This document shows positions 1-11,667 of a stretch of 64,000 nt of DNA, piece by piece; the first letter of the stretch is position 1, and every line of letters begins with the position of its first letter. Origin of the DNA: Lumbricus rubellus (lineage: Eukaryota > Annelida > Clitellata > Crassiclitellata > Lumbricidae); assembly GCA_945859605.1 (NCBI GenBank), contig OX243817.1:18968656-19032655 (forward strand), given 5' to 3'. Both the position numbers and the translations under genes were made by a program. The notes under the pieces were generated by a model. The model saw nothing but the letters and a program-made list of their open reading frames with translations, did not search any database and was not told where the DNA came from.

Positions 1-600
1 GTTTTAAAAAGGTCCCAATTGGGTGTAGTTTACCTTGGAGGACGGAATGAAAGAATGGGTGTGCAGTTCTAAAATTTCCTTTTAACAAAACCTGTCAGTA
101 ACTGCACTGAACGGTCCTATACCTACATCATACATGTAGTCGACAGTATTTGCAGACTGGTGCGCCCCTCCCCATAATAGTTTACCATGAAGGGTAAGAC
201 CTTCGTTGATTCTATTAAAAAAGAAAGTGCTACCCATGCATTCGATTCCTTGTTCAATTCCTCAATAATTCATGCTTTGAAATCGGTCGCGTTTTCTTCT
301 TATGCCCGCATAACTTGAATGAAACCCTCTTTGATATTTTTAAGAGCAGATTCCGACGTGGCTTGCAATTGTATTTTATTGCAGGACTTGTCTGCCTATA
401 CACAGTATGTCAGACGGATGAAATATAATTATCTCCGTTGCTTCGTTCATTTTCAAACATAGCCTACAAGCATTTTAGCTTAAATCACTGAGGGTTGCAG
501 GACCCGCTGTGGCCTATTTGTGAGCTCATAACTTCTGAAATCAGAAGACGAGCAAAAATCGCCTCCTAAGATCTTGTTATCAAGGAAACGTATTGTGTTC
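1..600. other. Upstream flank, no gene seen
   Basis: No open frame of useful length, no splice-supported exon and no recognisable repeat was found here. It is AT-rich sequence upstream of the protamine-like gene. Confidence 0.4.
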
Positions 601-604
601 GGCG

Positions 605-745
605 CTGCGCTATGATTGGTTCAAGGTCGGTTACCATGGTAGCGTATTGTCCTTAAAATCTGCGCAATGATTGGCTACTAGCGGTTCGTTTTTGGCCTGA
701 AAGTCATAAAAATGGAGCAATCCCTTGGGGGTACTCAGTCCCTCC
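605..745 (+). promoter_or_regulatory. Putative promoter of the protamine-like gene
   Basis: Two near-identical inverted CCAAT boxes lie at about 606-619 and 661-674 (TGCGCTATGATTGG and TGCGCAATGATTGG). A TATA-like CATAAAAA is at about 705-712, and a TCAGTCC initiator-like start lies near 735-741, about 30 bases further on. The first coding ATG is at 780. The arrangement is that of a compact, strong, tissue-specific promoter. The start site is inferred. Confidence 0.5.
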
Positions 746-779
746 TACGCTGGAAGAAGATCGGAAGAACAACAAGAGG

Positions 780-1543
780 ATGGAAGACTACGAAGATCTC
801 GAACTGGTAAGTTTGACTTATATAACTTATGCTGGTCGAAGGGAAGCGGTCCTCGGACCGCCTCTCTTCGGCCAGCATAAGAGTCAAACTTACAAGAGAA
901 CCGGGCCATAGTAGGCCTTAGTCAACTTACAAGAGAACCGGGCCATAGTAGGCCTTAGATAAGCTTAAGAGTCAAACTTACAAGAGAACCGGGCCATAGT
1001 AGGCCTTAGATAAGCTTAAGAGTCAAACTTACAAGAGAACCGGGCCATAGTAGGCCTAAGATAGGATCAATGATAGTTGATTTTTAAGTGTAAGGTTAAT
1101 TAGATTGAAATTTGGTATTTATCTAAATTTAGATTTTGTCTATGTTTAGATTTATCTATATTTAGATCCATCTAGCTTAGATTTATTATTACTAGTCGTA
1201 TGTATATGGACCGATGTCTAAGCGTTATAAGCTTAGACACTGGCCTGTTTTAATATAGCTTAGATTCAGTCGATTGTTGCCCTTTAAGGCGTTCTCTTAG
1301 GGCAGGGTGTTGTTGTTCTTGATTGCGCAGGAAGAAGACCTGGGAGAGGACGTCGAAGCGAGACGGAGGGCGAGGTCTCGCAGCGCTCGGCGGGGAGCGT
1401 CGGCAGCAGCAGCAGCGGCCAAGGACGACGATGACGAGGGAGCGACTCCTTCGCGACGGAGACGGAGACGCCGCAGACGGGGAGGCCGCCGTCGCCGACA
1501 ACGAAGCCACGGACGCCGACGACGTCGCCGACGCCGCTACTAG
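780..1543 (+). CDS. Protamine-like arginine-rich protein, two exons
   Basis: Coding exons are 780-806 and 1331-1543, 79 residues in all. Exon 1 encodes MEDYEDLEL and ends at a consensus donor (CTG|GTAAGT); exon 2 follows GCGCAG. The joined protein has an acidic N-terminus (about residues 1-18), an RS/RA segment (about 20-31), six alanines, a KDDDDEG acidic patch, then a C-terminal block of nine Arg, Gly-Gly, four Arg, QRSHG, eight Arg and a final Tyr. About 29 of 79 residues are Arg. This resembles sperm protamines, including invertebrate ones made as precursors with an acidic leader; such proteins replace histones and condense sperm chromatin. Whether the acidic part is cleaved is inference. 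A CCAAT/TATA promoter lies upstream and AATAAA is at 1683. A second long frame over exon 2 is a shadow, because only this frame joins exon 1. It could instead be another arginine-rich nuclear protein. Confidence 0.7.
807..893 (+). promoter_or_regulatory. Long hairpin that begins at the 5' splice site
   Basis: The first 87 bases of the protamine-like intron form a near-perfect inverted repeat. Bases 807-818 (GTAAGTTTGACT) pair with 882-893; after a 7-base bulge, 826-841 pair with 866-881 with one G-U pair; 842-851 then pair with 856-865 with one mismatch, closing on a 4-base loop (CTCG). The donor GTAAGT is the base of the stem, so the folded pre-mRNA would hide the 5' splice site from U1. The structure is read directly from sequence; any role in delaying splicing is inference. 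Confidence 0.7.
889..1059 (+). repeat. 51-bp tandem repeat in the protamine-like intron
   Basis: Units start at 889 (shortened), 926, 977 and 1028 (partial); the spacing from 926 to 977 and to 1028 is exactly 51 bp. Each unit carries CAAGAGAACCGGGCCATAG followed by TAGGCCT. AGTCAAACTTAC, the complement of the intron's 5' splice site region, occurs at 882, 970 and 1021, with a one-base-shorter form at 920. Confidence 0.85.
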
Positions 1544-1682
1544 ACGACGCTGCTACGACCGGGAGGGCGTCTGCCTCCTCCTTCTACGCTGAAGACGGGA
1601 AAGACCCGAGCGACAGCAACAGATGAACTGTCGTCTGCGAACTAATTTAAAATACCAGATCGATGAAGTCTATTGTTCGATC

Positions 1683-1688
1683 AATAAA
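1683..1688 (+). terminator. Polyadenylation signal AATAAA
   Basis: This is a consensus AATAAA 140 bases after the TAG stop of the protamine-like frame, a reasonable 3' UTR for a short abundant transcript. Confidence 0.6.
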
Positions 1689-1895
1689 AGTTGAAAAGAA
1701 ATAACTTGTCTTATTCGTCTAACTAGGGTTAGGCTTATAGGTCTAGTGTAGGATTTAGAGTCATTGTAGGCTGCCCTGTCGGTTAGGTTCTTCGGTAGGT
1801 TGGAGGCTTCGGCTTCGATTGTTGTAGGCTATGGAGCTTCCTCATTTTAAAGATCTAGGCCTCCTTCCAGAATCTAAGTCGGAAGTGTTCATGAA

Positions 1896-1930
1896 AATAT
1901 ATAAAAGCAGAAGAGAGCAATCCCTTGAAC
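1896..1930 (+). promoter_or_regulatory. Second TATA-type promoter-like segment
   Basis: TATATAAAAGCAG at about 1898-1910 is followed by GAGCAATCCCTTG at 1915-1927. The same 13-mer occurs at 715-727, just after the TATA-like box of the protamine-like gene. Another TATATATAAGCAG lies near 2166. No convincing reading frame follows, so this may be a decayed duplicate promoter or a short non-coding transcript start. Confidence 0.3.
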
Positions 1931-1982
1931 TGTAGTCTGGGAGGCGGCCATGGTTATAAAGTGTTAGCGACTTCATTTTCCC

Positions 1983-2030
1983 AGCCTCGGCATATAACGG
2001 TAATAACTTATAGCCTCGGCATATAACGGT
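1983..2030 (+). repeat. 19-bp direct repeat pair
   Basis: AGCCTCGGCATATAACGGT occurs twice, at 1983-2001 and 2012-2030, separated by ten bases. Its function is unknown. Confidence 0.6.
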
Positions 2031-2845
2031 GGGGTGTGATGGCCTGTCCTCTCCCTTGCCGTCTCATCTTCCCACCGACAAAGTGTGCGGTCAGTGTACT
2101 CATTTAAGCTGAGTAGGGTACCGGTAGGTGGGGGGGGGTTGCAAGCCGAGCAGATATCTCTGTCTCTATATATAAGCAGTCGCTGGGTGGATACTTCATG
2201 AGGGTGGTCGACAGTGTTGAGAACAGCTACGGTTCGTTCCTTTTATACCAGAAATAGTCGTTTCCTTTTCGTGTGCAATCTTTCTCTTCATCACCATTCT
2301 ACATGTATGTCTTTCGCAGAACAAGCCATGCACTAACATTACTGATCATACATCAAATGCAAGTTTGAGTTCGGGACACAGAATTTGTTGAACAACCCAA
2401 ACCACTTGTCTTTCAGGAAACGGACATTATCCTCTGGACATATTCCCCGGATAATTACCTCCCCTAGGGCGCTGCCCCGATTCTGATTAGGACATTTCCC
2501 CCCCCCCCCCTCACACACACACACACGGACAATAATTCCGCTGCTCTGTACGTATCGCATGTCATGTTTAAAACCGGATGCTTTGAAGTAAACAAACAAA
2601 AATCAATAGAGAAAATTAATTATTAAAATTATTTAATAATCATTAATAGCCTACCTGAAATCCATATGAATCGATGCATGTATAAAATAGACAATGACGT
2701 ATGAATAAATAGATGTATAAAATGAATAATGACGTAGACCTCCTTCAGGAGTCCAGAATCGAAAGCTGCAGATAAACTGCATATTAAGTATATTATTAAG
2801 CCTATAATCATTTCACGATATAAAGTATGACAAGGTAGGCTATAT

Positions 2846-3138
2846 AAAGGCCGTATAGCCAGGATTTTATTTGGGAGGGGGGTTTCTTCACCGGAAAATT
2901 TTTGACGACCTTTTTTTAGTCATCAGATCGAAAAGTCATCACATTTTGCTTAACTTCGTTTTTTCCCGTTATGGGCTAGCCTACTGAATGCATTCTATTA
3001 TTTCATTTCGTCGGAGGGTGTTTTAATGGCTTTATTTCCTGGTTTTTGCATCACGAGCTAGTAAATGCAATAGATTTTTTCTGCATTTTACATTTCGGGG
3101 GTGTTCAAACACCCAAAACACCCCCTGTTTACGGCCTT
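2846..3138. mobile_element. Short hAT-like non-autonomous element
   Basis: The ends are inverted (AAAGGCCGTA on the left, TACGGCCTT on the right) and are flanked by GGCTATAT at 2838-2845 and GGCCATAT at 3139-3146, an 8-bp duplication with one mismatch. There is no coding capacity. Eight-bp duplications point to the hAT superfamily. Confidence 0.5.
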
Positions 3139-4089
3139 GGCCATATAGGTCTGTATATTATAATGACATATAGGCTATAGTCTTAGAAACCGTTAGAGCT
3201 AAATCGGTTATCGCATAATTACATGTAGTGCATGTTTAAATCTGTCATGCGCATATGCATGTGTGCACATTGTGTGCATGTATGCATGTGTGCATGCAGG
3301 GGCGGAAACCTGGTCCGAACTTTGGGGGGGACGGACGAGCGGCTGAAAGACGATCGCTGAAGCGCGAAGCACCGAGTTGGGAGGGGTGAATTAAGGTTGT
3401 TTTTAATATTCACACCTAATTGTAGCATTTTAGCTGTCGTCAAAAATGAAAAATGATCCATTTTCTTAGTCCCAATAGAAGTAGTTCAAACTGTAATTTG
3501 TTATTGAACACGATCGGAGTGCAGATTGTATTAGACACCTTTTTAATGCTGATATCACAAATTTATATAATGATGGAATGTGCTAAATTTCGCAAAACAG
3601 TTTTGCCAAAAAACTATCTAGGCCTATGCATTTAACATAGACACCTCTGTAATGCAATCAATCAAATATATAAGAAAATCATGCTATGTAGTGAATATTA
3701 CTCAAATTCATGACTAAAATATTTGCGTTAATTTATTACATGCAATTTATGTTTATTAGAAAGACTAAAAAGAAAACACTGATAGGAATGAAAATCTACT
3801 CTTGTCTATAATTATTATATACATACTATCAGAGCATATCAAAAGAATTCCGTTACAGAACTGCATGACTTTTTCTCAGCCTTTTGATCTACCCTGGTAA
3901 ATAACTGCCAACCAGATGACAATGACTTTTTCAAAACTATTTTTTGCTGCGAGGATGTGATTTTACAACTGTCTAAGACCATTATAACTGCCATTTTATT
4001 TAAAATCAACACTTCTATGTGAACTTGCACGTTTAAAAGCCCTGCAAACTCTCATTATGCATAGATTAAATCCGTTCAAGAGACCAAAT

Positions 4090-5561
4090 CGTGGACGGAG
4101 TTTGGTTTACATTTTTGGGGGCTAAAAAACTTAAAGTTTGGATATGAGGCGGAGACTTGGTCCAGATTGAGCGGCGCCGGAATTTTTTTCTCGAATCAAA
4201 AGTTAATGAGCCTTTTTAGTCATCGAGTTTAATTTAAATCTAATAAAAACCATACTATCTTGCGTAAACACCTTTTTTAGTCAAGTAGTTTATTTGAAAT
4301 ATCATAAAACCATACTAATTACCGTAAACACCTTTTTTAGTCATCGAGTTTAATTGAAATCTCATAAAAACGATACTATTTAGCGTAAACACCTTTTTTA
4401 GCCATCGAGATTAATTTAAATCTTAAAAACATACTATTTTGTGTAAACACCTTTTTTAGTAATCGAATTAAATTAAAATCTCATAAAAACCATATTTTTT
4501 GCGTAAACACCTTGTTTGGTCAACGAGATTAACTGAAATCTCATAAAAAACATACTATTTTGCGTAAACACCTGTTTAGTGATCCAATTTAATCGAAATA
4601 TCACAAAACCATAATTTATTTCGTAAACACTTTTTTTAGTCATCGAGTTTAATTGAAGTCTCATAAAACCATACTATTTTGCGTAAAAACCTTTTTTAGA
4701 CATCAACTCATCGAGTTTAATTAAAATCTTATAAAACCATACTATTTTGCGTAAACATCTTTTTCAGTCATCATTTTTTATTTGAATCTCATAAAACCAT
4801 ACTATTTTGCGTAAACACCTTTCTTATTATCGAGAATAATTGTAATCTCATAAAAACCATACTATTCTGCGTAAACACCTTTTTTAGTGACCGGGTTTAA
4901 TTGAAATATCGTAAAACCATGTTTTTTTCCGTAAACACCTTTTTTAGTCATATTGTTAAATTTAAATATCATAGATCTATACTATTTTCCGAAGACACCT
5001 TCTTTGGTCATCGAGTTTAATTTAAGTCTCATAAAAACTTTACTATTTCGCGTAAACACCTTTTTTAGTCATTGAGTTTAATTGAAATCTTATAAGACCA
5101 TAATATTTCCGTAAACACCTTTTTTAGTCATCGAAATTTGTTAAATTCTCATAAAAACCATACTATTTTGCGTAAACATATATTTTGGGAGTTTAATTTA
5201 AATCTCACAAAACCATATTATTTTTCAGACAAAAAGTGTGTCGACCTTTTCTTGGTCATAAAGTTGAAATCTCATAAAAACCATTCTTTTTCCTTACACA
5301 CGTCGAGTTTAATAGAAATCTCATGAAACCATACTAACTTTCCGGACACACCCGTTTTAGTCAACGACTTTAATTGAAGTTTCACAACAACCATGCTATT
5401 TTTCCTGGATAAAAAAGCGTTAATCATCGGATTCAAGTTTCGCTCGTGAAAATTTTTTGGGGGCTAACCCCGGAAACTATACCATTTTCCTTGTGACAGA
5501 CCTGAATCTGGGTCTTCTTGAGGGGTTTGAGCCCCCTAGCCCGTTATAAACTCCGCCCATG
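4090..5561. mobile_element. Nested hAT-like element carrying a minisatellite
   Basis: The ends CGTGGACGGAGTTT and AAACTCCGCCCATG are imperfect inverted repeats. They are flanked by GACCAAAT (4082-4089) and GACCCAAT (5562-5569), an 8-bp duplication with one mismatch. TTTTTGGGGGCTAA lies just inside both ends in the same orientation. Most of its length is a tandem array. The insertion lies inside the 3297-6064 element. Confidence 0.55.
4205..5415. repeat. About 20 copies of a ~60-bp minisatellite
   Basis: The unit reads roughly CATCGAGTTTAATTGAAATC, then TCATAAAACCATACTATTTT, then GCGTAAACACCTTTTTTAGT. About 20 diverged copies run head to tail. Stops are frequent in all frames, so it is non-coding. 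It lies wholly within the nested element. Confidence 0.85.
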
Positions 5562-6571
5562 GACCCAATGATGTTCTATGTCCCACTGTTCGTTTTCCAG
5601 AGGAACAATAAACAAAATACTTACTTACTTACTTATTTACGTATTAACTTTTCCTTTTACTTCTGATGTTGAACATGACGCTGATTTGAGCCTGAAGAGA
5701 AGCTGAATTGAATTTAGCAGAAACCCGACATGTGACGTTGTGAGTTTGTGACGTTGGGTGTTTTCAAGTCTTTATAATAATTGGAAATGAGTTAAAAGAG
5801 GTGTCTTATCTATACAGTATAATGTTCGCAAACTATCCAATGTGGGACTTAATAACTTTGGTTAGTGCCTGGATTGCTCTGGAGTTCATAACATTATAAA
5901 TATTTACTTCATCTGCTAAACTTTTTTCTCTAGTTCCCTACTGAAGATTGTGTACATGTCCTAACGCTTGAACATTGGGGGGGACAAATGCATGGGCCGT
6001 CCCCCCCCAACGTCTTCTTTGGGGGGGACCGTCCCCCCTGTCCCACCCTAGGTTTCCGCCCCTGTGTGCATGAACGCACGTAAGCGTGTACGGATGGACG
6101 GATGAGTGGATGGATATATCAGGCATGTACGGATGGATGGATAGATGTAGGCCTATGCGGAGTCTTTTACATCGTCTTTTAAATATTTCTGTAACAGAAA
6201 TGGTTGAAGTCTAACAATGCCAGAACTTGCCAATGACAGACGGGTGGACAATGGAGGTGAAACAACAAAGAAACGACATTATAATAGGACAGAAAGAAAG
6301 ACTTCTATAACGTCCATTTTATGATTTGATCACAATAAACTAATTGCGTTCGATGTTTCAATCTTTCGTTCGCTGATATTATTTTTTCGATTCGTCTACG
6401 ATTCGTTTTTTAATTTTGCCGGATCGCTGAACGCAATAATTGACGAGAGAAGAAGAAGATTGACAGCTGAATCGATTCTGCTTCTGCATCTCCTCCATCC
6501 TCCATTCACAGAATACAACAGCTGCTATCGGCGTGACGTCAAGAAACAGAGCAAACACCTGCGAAGAGACC

Positions 6572-6762
6572 CACAGACAGACAGACAGATAGACAGACAG
6601 AGAGACAGACCGAGAGACCGACAGACAGACCGACAGACAGACAGGCAGACAGACAGCCAGCCAGCCAGACAGACAGACCGACATACAGACAGCCAGCCAG
6701 GCAGACAGACCGACAGACAGGCAGACAGACAGACAGACCCACAGACAGACAGGCAGACAGCC
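6572..6762. repeat. Interrupted (CAGA)n array
   Basis: Imperfect CAGA repeats are mixed with CAGC, CAGG and CCGA variants. Long open frames on both strands arise only from the repeat. Confidence 0.9.
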
Positions 6763-7037
6763 ATCTGGCCATGCTCAAGGACAAAATTTGAACAAACGGT
6801 CAGGCAAATCATCAGCCGAATGTTGAAGAGCACACTAAAGTGACTAAACCAAAACCGCAGCTAAACAGACACTCAAGCAGAGATGTATCCTATATATCTA
6901 AGACATGTAGGCCTACATTTACCCATAAAGACAACAATGAAATTTAAATACAGACAGACAAACAGACTCACAGACAGACAGACAAGTGAAGACGGCTATA
7001 ATACCTCTGTGCACTATAAAGCGCTCGATTTGAAAGA

Positions 7038-7200
7038 ATGAGTGAGTGAGTGAGTGAGTGAGTGAGTGAGTGAGTGAGTGAGTGAGTGAGTGAGTGAGTG
7101 AGTGAGTGAGTGAGTGGGTGAGTGAGTGAGTTAGTGAGTGAGTGAGTGAGTGGGTGGGTGTGTGGGTCGGTCGGTCGGTCAGTCAGTGTCAGTCAGTGAG
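7038..7200. repeat. (GAGT)n microsatellite
   Basis: A nearly pure GAGT run of about 120 bases grades into GGGT, GGTC and CAGT variants at its right end. Confidence 0.95.
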
Positions 7201-8210
7201 TAAGTTATAACAATCTCCTAATAAGCTACTGTCATTTTTTAACGATTCTGGACGTATCCAGTTTCAAAAAGCCAACTTACTATTATAATCGTTTTAATAA
7301 ATTAGACCTACTATAATAGTCGATGCATGACAGTCCGCTGAATGTCGTTGCTTCTTCCGCTTCGTACACTGGTGACACCTGGTGAAAGTCTATGCAACGG
7401 TGTCTCTACCAAAGATTAAAATTGAAAGAATGATATTTAAAAGAGGGCTTGGTCTAGCTTCAGCTGCTTTCGCTGGAGGGCGCAAGCAGACGACGTCGCA
7501 TCACACAGTGTCGCAAATGCCTCGTGCATTAATATGTTGGCGATAATAATGTTGACGCACAGTGCTAAGCAGCTAAAATGCCAAGAACTAATTTCTATCT
7601 ATCTGTCCATCCAACAAACCAGCCAAACAAACAAACAGGGTTGGCAGGTAGTCAGCCATACATTCTTTCACTTACCTATTCAGAAACAGAACCTACATTA
7701 AGCCAAGGGCTCCTATATCTTTAGATGCTAAATAATCTAGATTCTAGAAGTCTATGATTAAGCCTAGATATTCGTTTATTTACATTGATGTCCTCTGGCA
7801 AGACAGTAACAGTAAGGGCCTAATTATGCTTTGGCGCCACAAACTGTCAATTATCCGGCACCTGTTGGTCGTTCGTGTCAACGACGTTTGGACAATTATT
7901 AGATCCAGACTCCAGTGAAACCTTTCAGCGATTCACAGCATGGCTAAATAATTAGACGCTCCCCAGAGGGCAATAGACGTCACAAAACAACATCGACCAA
8001 CATCTGTCACCGCCGCTCTATTCATTCTATTCATTCTATTCAACTCCACCAATCATCAGCCACTGTGTAGGGCCTACTCTTCCTGTGAGACCTGTGTAGG
8101 CTACTGTTGACTGGGGCGTCGCAAGATCTAACCTTGGGGCGTCGACTTCACGGGCGTGTTACAAAATTTAAATGCTAAACAACTCCGCCACTGTTTGCAT
8201 TCTGACAGTG

Positions 8211-8253
8211 CCAGTCCCAAGACTGGATAAACGAGGAGGGTGACACTAGTCAT
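8211..8253 (+). repeat. Dispersed repeat with GTGCCAGTCCCAAG core, copy 1
   Basis: CAGTGCCAGTCCCAAG, then CTGGATAAA, GAGGAGG and GACACTA. Related copies lie at 12821-12868 (+) and 14921-14975 (-), so this is an interspersed element fragment of unknown class. Confidence 0.6.
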
Positions 8254-9589
8254 CCTTGTTATGACGTTAAATAGCAAGTCCCATGGGCGTGTTACTTTGT
8301 TAGTGGTCATCTCACTCATCTGCACTCGACATAGTTGAAGGGGGGATGAAGGGAAGTGTGGGAGGTTGTAGCCTAGGTTGAAGGGCGAAACGTTGGGAAG
8401 TGGAAGAAAATTGATTGATTGATGTATGTGTAGTTATTCCAATGTCTATTGCATTCCAAAGATGCTATTGTGGTTGTGATGACGTATTTAAGCAAGTTAA
8501 CCCTGCGGTATGTAACTGACTTCTTGTGCTTTGAATTTAAGTGCACACGCACTCATACTGAAGAATGTGAAGATGCTGAGCACAGTTCGACATGTATATA
8601 TGCGCGATAATATGCGTGCATTCGGTTTGATCCGCGCAATTCCACATAACCGGCAGGGGATTCGAACTTCTGTGCAGCGGAGGTAAAACAACCCGACGCA
8701 TTTGCCGCTCTGCCGCCTCTGACTCGCCCGTCGATATTATTTTTGTACAGTCAATGTATATCCTATTAAAATACATAATTTATTATTATAATTTCATAGA
8801 CCTAAATTTTTTCTGGTATGCATATATTTAGAATACACATGCAGCAAACAGACAAACAAGCTTTTTGGAAAGTCAACACACGACTACCAGTCTACGACCA
8901 TCACCGATTATTATCGTATCGCCGCGGGGTGCTGTGACGGCTGTCCCCTCGACTTGACACCCGGACTTTGACCTGCCATGTCATCGAAGCGAACAGAATA
9001 GCCTGACTGCTATGGACTTGGTTTTTTATATCGCCGTTGGAGTGCTGGTCTCTCTGGCGTGGGTAGGGTACCCGGTACTGAGAATTTGATAAATGTCCGA
9101 CGATTTGTAATACATTACGGAGCAAGACGTACGGCCTGCCAGATTCCACTCAGAATTAAGAAAGTCATGTCACTCATTGATAGACATGTGTAACCAAATT
9201 TCAAAGGCTATATTGAGAGCAAAAATGTACCCATAGAGTCATAGACTATTCCTTGATTTGAGTAAGGCTTTTGATAATGTAGGCCTACATCACGAGAGCC
9301 CTCATTAGTAAAAATGCGACATTTTGTGTTTGCATTGTATTTTTCACTATTTTTTTATGTATGCATGTACATGTACGTATGTAGGCTACGTATGTATACA
9401 CGTATGTATGAATGACTGTGTATATGCGTGTAGGTATGCATGTATTTCAAAGGTTAGCATGCAGATAAACCACATGTAAAATGTACATAATATTATGGGC
9501 GTATAGATAAAATTAATGTAAAGATAGATCTGTAGACTAATCGTAGGCTGAGGGTGTCGCCGCTCTGATAAGACATATGATAATTACTG

Positions 9590-9889
<300 letters not shown>

Positions 9890-11581
9890 CGTTTCGTCGA
9901 ACTGTTTCGACGGTAAATAAAACGACGGAAGCCGATCACTTACGACAGGACATGACTTTTCGAATGCTTGTAAAACAACGCACAGTTGTTCCTAGGAATC
10001 ATTACGCAATCCTTAATTAACGACTGACCTACGCACCACAAACACATCTGAAAATTAATATACACTATGTCATGTACCATACGGTGCGTCATGCTCTCAA
10101 CATCGATACGCTGAATCGATGTCCTATTCGTCTGATATTTATAACTTGTAATTCAAACATTACGACAACTAATGCTAATCCATATACATAGGCCTACTAA
10201 TTAATGATAATTATTCACGATAGACCTACGCACCTACCCTCCCCTCGTCATACTCGCGTAAGTCGCGTTACAAAATAATATTGTTCTTCATTGCTGTTAT
10301 CACCTTATGAATAGGCTATGTAGGTTATAGTTGGTTCAGAAGAGACAATTATACAAACCCCCTTCCACTCGAACGTTCTAACAGATCCCCCAATTTCTAT
10401 AGGCCTTATTCAATTCACTTTCTCTGTAGCCCTATGTGTAAGAATAATTGTGGAAAAGAACTTGGGGGAGTTGGACCATTATCCACTTGGAATCGGGGTG
10501 TGAAAAACAGACTTTAACATGCGGCTCTAATAAAGACTGGGGGTTGAAACCCCCACCCGGCCACCCCCTGGCAATTCTCACCCTGTGTAGCCCTATGTGT
10601 GAGCTAGTCTGTCATAGGCTGGAAATTCTAAATGCATTTTCTGTAGGCGACATGATTAGACCTATAGGTCCTATTAATCGTGGCTTCCCACCTCCCCTAT
10701 GTTTGCATCAAGATACTGGATTCAGACACTAGCGACTGCAGGTGTGCGAGAGGTGATTGCTACAATAAACGCCCTTCCACTGTTCAATCATCAATGCTTG
10801 TTGAGGCCAATGACATCTTGGCGAAACACTATAGAGTCCTTGGTGGAGTCTCCCGTGGAGACGTATAGCCTAGGCTAAGCGCGGCCCACGCACACCCTCT
10901 TGAGAGAAGACTCAGCCGACGACGCATAGAGGGCGCTTTAGTTGGAAATGGATTATGGATAGATCAGCTGCAGGGTGTGGGTGGAGTAGGAGCGTCTTCT
11001 GTCAGCAAAAATTGTAGAACGCAAGTGTCTCGATAGCGGTCGCTGTGGTGTAAGCAAGGCAGCCTACGTGACATAAACCACGGAGTGAGACTGTTGTGGT
11101 TTGTTGAGAGATAATGAGATTCAGATCTTCAAGACAGATTGAAGTCATTGAATGGGCTGGACCCAACTCAGTGGGTTTATCTTGGGCTGGACCGCTAATC
11201 GCGTCGACAAGTTTGAACAGTTATCGTATTTTATAATAGGTATATGAATCGAATACCTATTAATGTGTGTGACCACGTGTCCTAATAGACCTATACTATA
11301 ATAGTCCTATATTATGTTTTGGGTTTAAATGGCCATGTCACCATGCAACAAAATGTAGACAGGCCTGCACTTAGGCCTATGTGGGTTCGTAAGTGAGTTG
11401 TAGGACAAGCCCCCCCCTGGACAAAACCCGATCGTAAGTGTGCTGCATAACCGGGGCCCGCAGTAATAAATGTGTGCGTGGTGAGCCGATGGGTTGACAG
11501 AGTGGGTAATTAGGGATCACTGCACCCGAACCCGCTCTGGCCTTGTTGCGGCCCTTAATATTGGCCCTGAATACTACGATT

Positions 11582-11640
11582 AGTGTGTGTGCGTGTGTGT
11601 GTGTGTGTCTGTCTGTCTGTGTTTGTGTGTGGTGTGTTTA
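11582..11640. repeat. (GT)n-rich microsatellite
   Basis: Alternating GT/CTGT sequence just upstream of the CAGA array. Confidence 0.8.
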
Positions 11641-11667
11641 TGGGAAATTTAGATATTATCATTCACT

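Larger units (their letters stand above)
3297..6064. mobile_element. hAT-like non-autonomous transposon, 2.77 kb
   Basis: The terminal inverted repeat CAGGGGCGGAAACC is at 3297 and its reverse complement ends at 6064. Both ends are flanked by an exact 8-bp duplication, TGTGCATG (3289-3296 and 6065-6072), diagnostic of hAT insertion. The ends are G- and C-rich (runs of G after the left end, runs of C before the right). No transposase is visible. The interior has been invaded by another element at 4090-5561. Confidence 0.8.

Noticed and set aside
826..881. microRNA precursor at the intron hairpin
   Set aside because: The stem continues outward to include the splice donor and the loop is only four bases, unlike a typical pre-miRNA; small-RNA data would be needed to revive this.
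1250..1592. Minus-strand 86-codon frame and plus-strand 89-codon frame over the protamine-like exon
   Set aside because: Shadows of the GC-rich arginine codons; neither joins the upstream exon in phase.
4205..5415. CRISPR-like regular repeats
   Set aside because: Copies are diverged, lack unique spacers and lie inside an animal transposon; this is a minisatellite.
6379..6843. Several open frames of 80-127 codons on both strands
   Set aside because: They are translations of the CAGA array (repeats of RQTD, SVCL and the like) with no start context or splice support.
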